Shown here: piece after piece, positions 33,322-42,919 of the stretch
How the letters are laid out: each line of letters begins with the position of its first letter
Numbering within the stretch: the stretch's first letter is position 1
NCBI GenBank assembly: GCA_009746045.1
Contig: RPFO01000167.1
Span: 1,239,574 to 1,303,573 of the forward strand
DNA length: 64,000 bases
Origin: Mesostigma viride
Taxonomy: Eukaryota > Streptophyta > Mesostigmatophyceae > Mesostigmatales > Mesostigmataceae
Direction of reading: 5' to 3'
Made by a program: the position numbers and the translations under genes
The notes under the pieces: model-generated
Told to the model about the DNA's origin: nothing
The model's database searches: none
The model's input: only the letters and a program-made list of their open reading frames with translations

Positions 33322-35079
33322 ATGGATCCAGTGGGTGGTAACATGTCGCCTATACCTACCAATACTCCTACTATGAGTAATAATAATAATAATAATAACA
33401 ACCATAACAACAATCGTGGTAACCGACGGGACTCACTTGAAACGGTGCACCATCTCACTCCTCAAGGTAATCTTCGTGCCTCACCTCCTTCTCCTCTTGC
33501 TGATGGTCGCCGTCGTCCCTCACTTACCCCTCCTACCTATGAACAACGTCAACGTATGCAAGTCAGATTTAGTGATGACCCTTCCCTTACCCTGAACCAG
33601 GCCCCTGCCCCTCCTGCAACCTTGGCTCAACCCTCCAGCAGGTCCTCACTAACTAACAATGTTTTTAGGCCTCCTTCCCACCCTGTGCCTTCCATGCCTG
33701 CTCTTAACACGGGTCGTGCCTCTGCCCCTGTCGGTCCTTCTGGGCGCCCTAGTGCAGTTCCCTTTTACCCACCTGCTTCCTGGTCCTACCCTGAGACGGC
33801 CTATGAGGCAGCCCAGGTCCCTACCCGTGTGGCTGATTTAGAAGTTAATAGTGATTTCAGCACCATGCCCTTAGATGACAGAAATTATGATCATTTTGCC
33901 TATTCCTCTCTTCGTGAGCAATATACTGTCCCCTTCTCTTATGGGCACCAGCCTGAAACGGTGGCCCCTTCTAGACCCCTACCCAAGACTTTTCCTCTTC
34001 CTTCCTTCTATCCCGCTTATGTAGCAGTGGAAGATAGTGGCCCTATGGGAAAAACTGACTCTTCTAATCCCCCTAAGCCCCCTGCTCTTCCCCTCTTTGC
34101 TAACCTTCCCAAGCTGGATGTCAAGTCTACCCCTCAACAGTTTTTCACCTTTATTATGTTGCTTACCCAGAACACAGAGTCGTGGCAGAATCATAATAGA
34201 TGGCGTCTTTCTGATGCTGTATTAGTTCCTCACTATCTCACAACCTGTATTACTCCTGAGCTTGCTAACCTCATTCAGTGTGAGTCTTTGGCCTCTCATG
34301 CCTACCCTAACTCTGTAGCAGAATTGTTTAAGCGTTTAGAGAACCATTTAGTCCCTCCTGATTCAGATTGGCAGGATAGATTAGCCTTTGGTACCTTGCA
34401 GCAGGGTACTAAATCATTTAAGGAGTATATGAAAGAGTTTGATGCTCAGATGGTACGAATTAGGGATTTGTCGGGTGCAGAAGTACGTGCTCGCTTCCTC
34501 CAAGGCCTCAGTAGACCCTTATTACGTGAAGTCAAGCGCCAGTTCTCTGCCTACCGTTTTACTGATCTGCCCCTCAAGCATGTGCGCCAGCATCTCTTGC
34601 GTGTAGCAGATTTCTTCACCACCCCTTCTCTTCCTACCCGTTCCCGTATTAATAATATTATCCTTACCCCTGAGGAGGAGAACTCCTATGTAGAAGAATT
34701 AGATATCTGTGTTACTGACCTTTCAGCCCTTGATGTCTCTCATATCACATGCTATCATTGTAAGGAAGTAGGTCATCTTAAACGTGAGTGCCCCAAGTTC
34801 CTTTCGGGTGCTCCCCCTCATCCCGACGCTCGCCCTCCTCGTACCCCTCAGCGTGCTCCTATTCGTCCTACTTCAGGACGCATTCCTTCAGCTACCCCTA
34901 GTAGGCTGAATGCTGTGCAGACAGGATCCCCAGGGTTCCCCTATGATAATCAGGCTCCCGCACCCTCTTCGCTCCCTCGTGACCCTCCAGCAGTGGCTTT
35001 TTCGCCAGGGTCTTCTTCGGGGTTAGTTCCTATGGATTTGGGGGGGAGGGGGAACAGTAGGCCTGTCAGCCGGGGGTAA
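33322..35079 (+). CDS. gag: Chromovirus Gag
   Basis: 585 residues from ATG 33322. The first 270 are Asn- and Pro-rich and low complexity. Residues about 270-420 are the helical capsid region of the Retrotrans_gag type (QQFFTFIMLLTQN...DWQDRLAFGTLQQGTKSFKE...FLQGLSRPLLREV). A zinc knuckle CYHCKEVGHLKREC lies at 477-490 (C-x2-C-x4-H-x4-C). The C-terminus is Pro-rich. The frame ends just after a G7-A-G5 run (35040-35052), from which a +1 shift opens the protease leader frame (35072-35256). Gag forms the virus-like particle in the cytoplasm and binds element RNA. Confidence 0.95.
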   Translation: MDPVGGNMSPIPTNTPTMSNNNNNNNNHNNNRGNRRDSLETVHHLTPQGNLRASPPSPLADGRRRPSLTPPTYEQRQRMQVRFSDDPSLTLNQAPAPPATLAQPSSRSSLTNNVFRPPSHPVPSMPALNTGRASAPVGPSGRPSAVPFYPPASWSYPETAYEAAQVPTRVADLEVNSDFSTMPLDDRNYDHFAYSSLREQYTVPFSYGHQPETVAPSRPLPKTFPLPSFYPAYVAVEDSGPMGKTDSSNPPKPPALPLFANLPKLDVKSTPQQFFTFIMLLTQNTESWQNHNRWRLSDAVLVPHYLTTCITPELANLIQCESLASHAYPNSVAELFKRLENHLVPPDSDWQDRLAFGTLQQGTKSFKEYMKEFDAQMVRIRDLSGAEVRARFLQGLSRPLLREVKRQFSAYRFTDLPLKHVRQHLLRVADFFTTPSLPTRSRINNIILTPEEENSYVEELDICVTDLSALDVSHITCYHCKEVGHLKRECPKFLSGAPPHPDARPPRTPQRAPIRPTSGRIPSATPSRLNAVQTGSPGFPYDNQAPAPSSLPRDPPAVAFSPGSSSGLVPMDLGGRGNSRPVSRG

Positions 35080-35154
35080 CCTGGACAGGTCCTTAGATAG
35101 TACCCCAGATGAAAATTTTTGCCTGCCTGTTTTTATAACCTCTGTAGGAGCTGA

Positions 35155-36647
35155 ATCTTCCCTACCACTACGTGTGCGTCCTCTTATGTTCTTGAATGGT
35201 GGTTTAACCGTCCCTCACACTGTTGTAGACCCTTCCTGCATGCTGATGAACTCTTGAATGTCTCTGTGTTGGTAGATAGCGGTGCGGCTAGCTCCTTTGT
35301 GAGCGAAGCCCTAGTTAGGCGTTTAGGACTAGTCCCTACCCCTCACACCAAACCCGTTACTGTTCATTATGCTGATGGTCGCACCAGTCATTCCCCGGGT
35401 ACGGTGTCCCTTCCCATGGTTATACAAGGACGTACTGTCAACCTGACGGCCACTATAGGCCCTATCACTACCGCTGATGTATTACTAGGATTAGATTGGC
35501 ACCAGGATAATAAGATTACTATTAATTATGATACCATGGTCATTTGGTTTCCAGATAGCTCTTACTGGGTACCTGAACGTCATTATAGATTGGAAAATTT
35601 ATCCTTGGTAGATATTACTCCTCCTACACCTGTTGATCCTCCTGTAAGACCTATACCTGAAGTATTAATGTCCAATGATGAGTTGCGTTCTGAACTAAAG
35701 GAATATGGATATTTATTATGTATGTTCCTTCAGTTAGAAGTACAGGAGATACCTATCCCTAATAATAGTGTGGATATAGATATAAACACAGTGGATACAA
35801 TAGGAGTGGGATTTACTGAAAATGAAATAGTAAGATACATGGCTGTGATAGATTCCTCAAAGGTTTTTGAAGAAAAGACTCCTTCTTATCCTCCTCCTCG
35901 TTCTGTTTTACACCGTGTAGTTATCAAGGACGGTGCAGTTCCTACGCACTCTCCGATGTATAGAATGGGCCCTACCGAGTTAAAGGAACTAAAACAGATT
36001 TTAGTGTCATTATTAGAAGCAGGATTGATAGAGCCTAGTAACTCCCCCTACTCAGCTGGTGTCCTGTTAGTTCCTAAGCCAAATGGCAAGTTTCGCCTAG
36101 TTACTGATTATAGGAAGTTGAATGATATTACTGTGAAGTCTAAATACCCTCTACCTCGTATTGATGATATATTTAATAAGGTTAAAGGTTCCACTTGTTT
36201 CACAGTACTGGATTGTGCGGATGGTTTTTGGCAGTTGCGGATAGCTCCTGAGGATTGCCATAAAACCGCCTTTGCTACCCCTTTTGGTCATTACCAGTTT
36301 AGAGTAGCGGCTATGGGACTCTGTAACTCGCCTGCCTCTTTTCAAATGTTAATGAATGAAGTGCTTAGACCTGTTATGGGAAATTCTCATCTTCCTCAGG
36401 TGTCCTCTGATCTAAAGGATCCTTCCTTCTCCTCTGTTTCTTTATCTGAGCATGACCGTTCTTGTGCTCAAGCTTACTTAGATGATATTCTTATTTACTC
36501 TCCTGATTTTGAAACGCACCTACGTGATTTAAAGAAAGTATTAGAAATAATGGCTGAAAATTCCTTGTGGGCGCGCCGTGCTAAAGTGCGTTCGGGTAGG
36601 AGTGTCCCATTTTTAGGGCACGTTCTGTCAGATGCCGGGGTCGCTAC
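35155..36647 (+). CDS. pol: Chromovirus protease and reverse transcriptase, cut by the copia insertion
   Basis: A retropepsin motif LVDSGAASSFV (about 35,269-35,301) is followed by DVLLGLDWH and then the RT: LVTDYRKLNDITVKSKYPLP, VLDCADGFWQ with the first catalytic Asp, and YLDDILIYS with the catalytic Asp pair (36,475-36,486). It ends at GHVLSDAGVAT, where the copia element was inserted. Upstream, the protease leader (FCLPVFITSV...LPLRVRPLMFLNGG) is in another frame, so gag-protease-RT needs two shifts or carries two indels. An insertion of about 25 residues precedes YLDD. The downstream half resumes at 44,487. Confidence 0.93.
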
Positions 36648-37263
36648 AGTTAACGTAAAGGATTTACGTTAGGTGGATAGAGATTGTTACGCTCTTTCCA
36701 ACGGCACCTTGAACGCCTCATTTGGTTAAGGAACGTAAAAGTTATGACGTTTCCTAGGCTGTGCCGACAGTACCCGGCGCGCCACTGTGGGCGCGTACGG
36801 ACACAGGATGTACAAGTGTCACTTTGATAGTCCGCAGGACGTTGACAGGACTTGTACAGGACTTGATGGTCAATTGATAGGTAGGCGTGCTGTAGCGCGC
36901 CAGGACCTATGAGACAATTGATGCTGACTAGTGTACGGATAGGTCCACAGGACTAGCCGTATGGACAATTGATAGATCTGCGCGCCAAAGGCGTGCCAGA
37001 GTCTGTGTAATCAATTGATTGACAGTTCAGCTGTGACAGTGCAGCTGAATACTTGGACGCGTCCCTAGCAAGCTATATGAGTGACTTGGTCACACCGGGA
37101 CGCTAGTTCTTGCGTGCACGTTCTCTTGGCACTGCGACCCTGTCGTCTGTGCTGCGTGCAGTCTTGGAAGTGACGTGACTTACGTCTGTGTTTCCTGTTA
37201 TTAATAAAGGCAACTTCCTGCAAGAACCATGGCGGAATTCGTGGCATTCTTACCCTCACAACT
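36648..37263 (+). repeat. Copia 5' LTR
   Basis: 616 bp. Just inside the left end are the 9-bp arms TAACGTAAA and TTTACGTTA separated by GGA. A TTAATAAAGG (possible poly(A) signal) and an in-frame ATG at 37229 lie near the right end. The sequence after the LTR (CGTATTACAACTCGTATTAC) lacks a TGG primer site. Confidence 0.95.
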
Positions 37264-38009
37264 CGTATTACAACTCGTATTACACGCTCTGTCAAAAAGA
37301 TGCCAAATTCGGAAGAATTTCGGATTCCCGATGACGAGGAAATAGCCGCTCCGCCGGCTGGTTCTTCGTCAAGACCGACTGCGCCGTCGTGGCAGCAATT
37401 GCTCGACGAAGTTACGTCTCGCTCGACGAGCTTCATCGTCAGCAGCGTGCAGCTCACGCATTGCTCGGGGATAACCCCGAGGACCCCGATTTGCCAGCAC
37501 TGGTGCCGGCAATCCGCAACCTGTTGGACCAGATTCGAAACATTTTATCGACATTTACGGTCCAGGTGCGGGGAGGTTTGCGGTCGGTGACCGAAGTCAC
37601 GACTGCCATTGAGGAGTTGGACAACGTCCTCTCTTCACTCACCGGTTACCAGAGAAACCTGCAAAACTGGGCATCGCTACGCACGGGGGGCGCGCCGGCG
37701 GTGTCAACAAATTTGTTTCAGGATCTCGCGCTGCTATCGCTGCTCACTCGCGGCGTACGCAGTCGTGAGCGCCAGGTTTTAATTAACCTGGTGGCATTTC
37801 TCGCCTCTGTGCGAGAGTGGATTCCCGCGGGGTGGGAATTATTGACGATCTTTACACATCCTCTGCGCCTCGTCGCGCGTCGGCGCGTCGCAACTTACGC
37901 GGCGGGGAGCACGCCGGTTTTAATTCATACCGGTGCAGGTCCGGAGCTGGATATGGAGGATCGTGAGTTCGTATACACGTACTGCGACTTCAGGGGCCTT
38001 GACTACTAG
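37229..38009 (+). CDS. Extra 5' ORF of the copia element, frame-broken
   Basis: An ATG inside the LTR reads MAEFVAFLPSQLVLQLVLHA across the LTR edge. A second frame reads MPNSEEFRIPDDEEIAAPPA from 37,300. A third, from about 37,440, is open to 38,009 with helical sequence (LVPAIRNLLDQIRNILSTF, VTTAIEELDNVLSSLTGYQR) and ends CDFRGLDY. Together they suggest one diverged protein of about 230-260 residues with two frameshifts, lying before gag. No homologue is recognised. Classical copia elements have gag first, so this ORF is unusual. Confidence 0.5.
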
Positions 38010-38176
38010 TCGGCCTAATTTTCTTTGCAGTACTCGTCGACATTTTTTTGTCGAATTTCGGCGGCAATTCGCGGGGCGGCAGCGACACCGGCGCAGGCGG
38101 CAGTGGCGACACAAAAATTTTGTACATATTTTCTGCTGCTTTGTTAAGGTGTTCTTTGAATAGCTGGTAGTGCAGG

Positions 38177-39295
38177 ATGGCTGAGGGACGCCGTAGCAAG
38201 GGTCCAGCCAGTGGGAATAATAATGGGGGTGCTGGTAGTGGAACCGCTCACGTAGATGACGTGGGGCTTACCGGAGAGATTACCAACCTTCCTCACAATA
38301 ATAATAATGCACAAGCTATTCATGGCTTTGATCTTACCACACAGGGTCTTTTAATTGTCAATCAGTTGCAGCCTGTAACCTCAGACTCCAAGCCTAAGCA
38401 GGCTGAAGAGTTTGTGGAGGGATTGGAAGGGTTCCCTAGCTTGTACGGTGGTACAAATTACTATCAAATCTGGATAGGCAGTAGCACTTTTGGCAAGTGT
38501 ACTGACCAGATTAAGGACCTAACCAGGGAGTGCAAAAAGGCCAATAAGGCCTGGGCACTGTACGTGGCTGAGCTGAAGGAGCTGCTGGAAGACCAACGCA
38601 AGAAGGTCGGCATCCATTGGCAGGACAAGTATCAAGGGTGGGAGGTCAAGGGGGACCTGATCCAGAACTTTCTCAACTATTGTAAGATGGTTGAGGAGGG
38701 CAGGGCTCACGGCTTTAATGTCGCTGATAACATAGCCCTAACCAACTGGCTCAAGGTTTCTGGGCTGGATAAGGCGACACGTGGCTCCTTAAAAGTCATG
38801 TGTGCCCCACACTCTACCCTGAAGGCCTACAAGGTCATCATTAAACAAGCACTCGAGGCAGAGGAGCTGTTTGAGGGTGGAGTGCCAGCAGTGAAGGCTA
38901 CCCAGGCAGGCGGGCGTACCCAGGGTGGCTCCAAGACGTCTGAGGCTGACCGAAGCCAAGGAGGGCGTAGGGGCAACCATAACAAGCGCAAGGGAGATCA
39001 TTCACCTGATTCTGACAGGAGGTCACACTCCAAGTCGGTGTTCAGGCGGGTGGGTGGTCAGCCCAAGCAGGGCAACGCGTCTGACAATGGGGGCAGTGGC
39101 CAGGGCAAGTCCAAGATACAATGCTACCTGTGCAAGGGGTGGGGGCACATCAAGAAGGAGTGTCCCAGCTTCAAGAAGTCCCAGGGCCAGGGCAGCAACA
39201 AGAATAACAACAACAACAACAAGAAGAACAACAACAAGTCCCAGGCAGGCCAGCCTTCAAAGGGCAGTCAGCAAGAAGACAACAAGGAGCAGTGA
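38177..39295 (+). CDS. gag: Copia Gag
   Basis: 372 residues from ATG 38177, intact. A central helical region (about 70-240: YYQIWIGSSTFGKCTDQIKD, KKVGIHWQDKYQGWEVKGDL) matches the copia capsid type. A basic Gly/Arg/Lys-rich stretch leads to a zinc knuckle CYLCKGWGHIKKEC at 316-329. The tail is rich in Asn, Lys and Gln. The role is particle formation and RNA binding. Confidence 0.92.
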   Translation: MAEGRRSKGPASGNNNGGAGSGTAHVDDVGLTGEITNLPHNNNNAQAIHGFDLTTQGLLIVNQLQPVTSDSKPKQAEEFVEGLEGFPSLYGGTNYYQIWIGSSTFGKCTDQIKDLTRECKKANKAWALYVAELKELLEDQRKKVGIHWQDKYQGWEVKGDLIQNFLNYCKMVEEGRAHGFNVADNIALTNWLKVSGLDKATRGSLKVMCAPHSTLKAYKVIIKQALEAEELFEGGVPAVKATQAGGRTQGGSKTSEADRSQGGRRGNHNKRKGDHSPDSDRRSHSKSVFRRVGGQPKQGNASDNGGSGQGKSKIQCYLCKGWGHIKKECPSFKKSQGQGSNKNNNNNNKKNNNKSQAGQPSKGSQQEDNKEQ

Positions 39296-39436
39296 CTGTC
39301 TGAGGCAACCCCTACACACCTTAATTCACCCAAGGGGGAGGCCAGGTGCTCCAATGCAGATTTTATATCTGGGCAACAAGAGGGTGATCTCCAGGTTCAG
39401 TGTGGCCCCAGGTCACCTGGAGAGGTACAGGTTCCT

Positions 39437-41041
39437 ATGAAGACGTCCTTGACAGCTGATGCAGCTGTAAGAATGTCTGACCCTATGCATCCTCGTGCTG
39501 GGCACGAGGGTGGACCTCTCATTTTGAGAGAAACCAATGTACAACCACAGAGGGGTGTGAAGGCCTCTGGTGGTATGCATGTGGTCCCTGCTGGCGGTCC
39601 AGGTGTTGGGCATGAGCAGGGTGACTCAGGCTCTGAGTCAGAACAGGATGGAAGTCAGCATGGTGATGCTGGACAACCTGACAGCACAGTCCTGACTGTG
39701 CCAGGGACTGCTTCCTCTGTGTACCAGGAGTTGGGTGCCCGAATCCACAACATGTTTGGGCATGCCACTTCTCTGTCAAACAACTTTGCCTTCCGTATGG
39801 GCAGGGCACCCCTTCTTAAGGCGTGTCAGCAAGCTGCCTCACGGTGTAAGTGCCAGTTGTCCTCCAACAAGCCCAGGAAATCACATGCCAAAGCTCTACC
39901 TCAGAGCATTGGTGATCTGCAGTGTGATATCCAACACATCAGGGGCATGCAACTGTTGGTGTGCGTGGACAGGTACACGAAATACAAGGTGCTGGAGCAT
40001 TTACCTTCTATGAAGAACAGGTACTTGCTGGCTGCCCTGCAGAATGTAAGAGCCAAGTTTCCTACCACAAGGATCCAGGTGGACATGCAGTTTCAGCATC
40101 TCAAGGGTGATCCTACCCTTCCTGAGTTGCTGGTTACACCTAGGGAGGCTCATGGGCAGCAGGGTGCTATCGAGAGGGCAATCCAGGAGGTCAAGAAATT
40201 GATCATCTCTGAAGACTGGGTACCCTTGTCTGCACCTGCACTTGTCAGGAGTGCATGGCTGAGGAACGTGGAGCAGCAGCTGAACAGCAGGGTTAACTTC
40301 TACTATGATGGAGTTGCTGTCAGCCCAATGGGTCTATATCATGGCCTGTGCCCACCACATGTGCTGGAGGGCTGGAAACATGCTGCACATGTCACCTTTG
40401 CCAAGCTGAGGGAGAAGGACCGGGGTTGGAAGATGCTGGAGCCACAAGTGGGTCAGAAGGTCCTAGCTTGGAAGGAACCTAGCCTTTATGGCAAACGTGG
40501 TAGCTGGAGTCCTGGGGTGGTTACCCAGGTTGATGAAGCTAGCCACGCATGCTTGGTCAGCATGGAGGACGAACCAAAGCATGTACACCGGCTGAGTTGG
40601 TCATATGTCAAGCCTAACCTGATGAATGAGGGCAGTCAGGCACAAGGCTCACAGGATCTGCAGGATTTTCAGGTCCCAGGTGACATCACTGACGCAACGA
40701 CCACATCTGTTGCAGGGGAATCTGTCAGCCCTGGCCAGGTTGCAGAGGTACTTGTTGAACAGGCTGCAAGGTCAACAGCTGGGGAGTCAACTGTCAAGCC
40801 CAAGGCACTAACCAAGCCCAGGGGGACAAGTTTGGCTGGATTGATTGGGGCTCTACAAAGGGCCAAGAAGCAGCCCAAGGTAGCCAAGCTCAGGTGGCAT
40901 GGCAATCTGGGGCTGGACACTGCCTTAGAGGTAGACACTAATTCTCAGGTTCCATCATTGGGACCAGGGCTGCAGCAGGGTACAGCATGTCTGAACCCAG
41001 CTATCAGTTTGTGTCTGACTTCAGTGGCGGGGTACACGTGA
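39437..41041 (+). CDS. pol: Copia integrase
   Basis: 534 residues. After an acidic, low-complexity start (no protease seen here) come an H-x-x-x-x-H / C-x-C region (HNMFGHATSLS...SRCKCQ) and a DDE core: Asp in DLQCDIQHIRG, Asp in IQVDMQFQHL and Glu in QGAIERAIQEV. The last two are 29 residues apart, shorter than the usual 35. A C-terminal region WKEPSLYGKRGSWSPGVVTQ resembles an SH3-like tail. It inserts cDNA into the genome in the nucleus. Protease normally precedes integrase in copia elements. Confidence 0.85.
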   Translation: MKTSLTADAAVRMSDPMHPRAGHEGGPLILRETNVQPQRGVKASGGMHVVPAGGPGVGHEQGDSGSESEQDGSQHGDAGQPDSTVLTVPGTASSVYQELGARIHNMFGHATSLSNNFAFRMGRAPLLKACQQAASRCKCQLSSNKPRKSHAKALPQSIGDLQCDIQHIRGMQLLVCVDRYTKYKVLEHLPSMKNRYLLAALQNVRAKFPTTRIQVDMQFQHLKGDPTLPELLVTPREAHGQQGAIERAIQEVKKLIISEDWVPLSAPALVRSAWLRNVEQQLNSRVNFYYDGVAVSPMGLYHGLCPPHVLEGWKHAAHVTFAKLREKDRGWKMLEPQVGQKVLAWKEPSLYGKRGSWSPGVVTQVDEASHACLVSMEDEPKHVHRLSWSYVKPNLMNEGSQAQGSQDLQDFQVPGDITDATTTSVAGESVSPGQVAEVLVEQAARSTAGESTVKPKALTKPRGTSLAGLIGALQRAKKQPKVAKLRWHGNLGLDTALEVDTNSQVPSLGPGLQQGTACLNPAISLCLTSVAGYT

Positions 41042-41157
41042 AGGTACTGGGTGAGGTATTCATTCCTATCCTTGGACAGGACACTGCTTTTTGTGTCTTG
41101 GAGGGCTATCAAGGACCTGCTCTTCTGGGGCAGAATTTCCTATGCCAGGATGGGTAG
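40987..41157 (+). CDS. Retropepsin-like segment between integrase and RT
   Basis: In a frame different from its neighbours this reads HVKVLGEVFIPILGQDTAFC, then VLEGYQGPALLGQNFLCQDG. The pattern 'small protein strand, FCV, then ALLGxNFL' is the C-terminal half of retroviral-type aspartic proteases. A clear catalytic D-S/T-G is not visible; VSDFSGG just upstream is the only candidate. The RT frame continues it (WVVITSSLLTKEG) after one more shift. A protease here, after integrase, is not the known copia order. Confidence 0.4.
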   Translation: MSEPSYQFVSDFSGGVHVKVLGEVFIPILGQDTAFCVLEGYQGPALLGQNFLCQDG

Positions 41158-42263
41158 TGATCACGTCCTCTCTCCTGACTAAGGAAGGGGCTGGTCAGGT
41201 CCCACTGATTAATTTCAGGACCACTCACCTATCACGTGCAGTAACCAGGACGGTTAAGCGTGTGCAAGTGTGCCAGGGGCAGGAGCCCTTGGTTGATGAC
41301 CTCATACTGCCAGCTGCTAGTCATCCAAGCAGTTTGGGCATTGGTCCTCACTCACTTGCTGGACACAGCCCTATCAACTACCAAGGCCTGGTGAAGCTCA
41401 TGTCCTCTCCCATTATGTGTCCCCAGGTCACACTGGGTCTGATTAAATCTGGGGAGGACTGGATCTCCAAGAAATGCGTGGAACCTGTCAATGACCTGCC
41501 TCCTGCACGACGTCTACTCAAGCTCAAGTTTGTCATCAAGATGAAGGAGGTGGACGGGGTCAAGGTACCACATGTCAGGCCAGTGCTGAATGAGTTCAAG
41601 GGTACTGGTGAGTGCACTGCTGAGGAGTTGTATACCCCTGGCATGCTGCATGATACTTGGAGGCTGCTGCTGTGTGTCTTTCTAGGCCTTCTCAACAAGG
41701 GCTTGGACTATGGCTCAGTGGTGATAGACTTCAAGAGGGCATTTCTGGAGGGTGATGCAGATGTGGCACAGGAAAAGTGGGAGGGCAAGACGCCTTTCTA
41801 TGTTAGGGTGCCTGCTGTATGGAAAAGGGACATCCACACGGAGTTCCTTAAAATCCTCAAGGGCCTGGAGGGCCTGAGGTCAAGTCCAATAATCTGGAGG
41901 GAGACTCTCAACCGTTTCCTGAAGGAGCATTGCAACTTGAAGGTCTCTCCTGTAGACCCCTGTCTGTTTCTGGGGCAATGGGAAGGCCTGCCAGTGTATG
42001 CTTCGCTGCACGGGGATGACCTACATCTGATAGCTCCCACGTCGTGGCTTAAGGAGCTGATCTCCATCATTAAGTCCAAGTTTCCTCTGGGTAGGGAGCA
42101 ATGGCAGGTGGAGAATGAGCCTCTGCTGTTTGTGGGCATGGAGGCCACACTGGTGAAGAAGGGGGGGAGTGGCGTATGCTGCTGGTGGGGGGCAATGACT
42201 ATCAAGAGACCCTCATTAGCAAGCTTCCTCCAACCATCACACAGGCACTGTGTCCCATGGTGA
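41091..42263 (+). CDS. pol: Copia reverse transcriptase
   Basis: Recognisable RT blocks: RLLKLKFVIKMKEVDGVKVP, VVIDFKRAFLEGD with the first catalytic Asp (about 41,721), SPVDPCLFL and SLHGDDLHLIAP with the Asp pair (42,009-42,020). The usual YVDD is HGDD here. The frame leaves RNase H at a G7 run near 42,160 (AAGAAGGGGGGGAGT). Confidence 0.85.
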   Translation: MCLGGLSRTCSSGAEFPMPGWVVITSSLLTKEGAGQVPLINFRTTHLSRAVTRTVKRVQVCQGQEPLVDDLILPAASHPSSLGIGPHSLAGHSPINYQGLVKLMSSPIMCPQVTLGLIKSGEDWISKKCVEPVNDLPPARRLLKLKFVIKMKEVDGVKVPHVRPVLNEFKGTGECTAEELYTPGMLHDTWRLLLCVFLGLLNKGLDYGSVVIDFKRAFLEGDADVAQEKWEGKTPFYVRVPAVWKRDIHTEFLKILKGLEGLRSSPIIWRETLNRFLKEHCNLKVSPVDPCLFLGQWEGLPVYASLHGDDLHLIAPTSWLKELISIIKSKFPLGREQWQVENEPLLFVGMEATLVKKGGSGVCCWWGAMTIKRPSLASFLQPSHRHCVPW

Positions 42264-42919
42264 GGGGCATGGTTGCTTGGGTGGCAGGCATTTCCAGGCC
42301 AGACCTTATGGTCATAGCCAGGTTGCCTGATGACATGCTGGTGGAGCTAGGGTCTGCCAAGGTGGCTGATCAGGTCAGGGCTTCATCTGGCATTCTGTTG
42401 TCTGCAGTGGATTTATCACAACCCATTTGCATGGAGCTGTATGTGGATAGCTCAATGGACAGCAGGCAGGTCTCCAAGGTCAGGGGCAGGGCTGCAGGGC
42501 TCTTTGTGCTCAGACAGGAAGGCCTGGGGAGTTTGGTGAGCTGGTTTAGTCGCCTGCACAAACGGGTGGCTGTCAGCAGTGATGTGGCAGAATGCAGGGC
42601 TATTTGTGAAGGCATTCACACAAGCCTTTATCTGAAGGAGTTGCTTCATCAGATGACTTCTAACACTCCTTGGCCACTTCAGGTTACCACTCTTCTAAAA
42701 ACAGACTCCATGGGGATGGTGCAGTTTGTGCACAGGCAGATGGCCAGAAGTAGGGACTTGGATTATCTCCTTCTTAAGGAGTTGTCCTCCTTGGCCAATA
42801 TTGAGCATATCCCTGGGGTTGACAATCCTGCTGATGCTTTGACCAAGCTAGTGCAGAAGGCAGCAGTGCAATACAAGGTTCTTCAGTCTCTGATGGACCC
42901 ATCTCAGCAAGCTGTCTAA
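42176..42919 (+). CDS. pol: Copia RNase H
   Basis: 247 residues. Landmarks are CPMVRGMVAWVAGISRPDLM (the conserved copia link region), ELYVDSSMD (first Asp), SSDVAECRAICEG (Glu), LLKTDSMGMV (Asp) and HIPGVDNPADALTKL near the end. It degrades the RNA strand of the hybrid during reverse transcription. It is read in a frame shifted from the RT. Confidence 0.88.
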   Translation: MLLVGGNDYQETLISKLPPTITQALCPMVRGMVAWVAGISRPDLMVIARLPDDMLVELGSAKVADQVRASSGILLSAVDLSQPICMELYVDSSMDSRQVSKVRGRAAGLFVLRQEGLGSLVSWFSRLHKRVAVSSDVAECRAICEGIHTSLYLKELLHQMTSNTPWPLQVTTLLKTDSMGMVQFVHRQMARSRDLDYLLLKELSSLANIEHIPGVDNPADALTKLVQKAAVQYKVLQSLMDPSQQAV

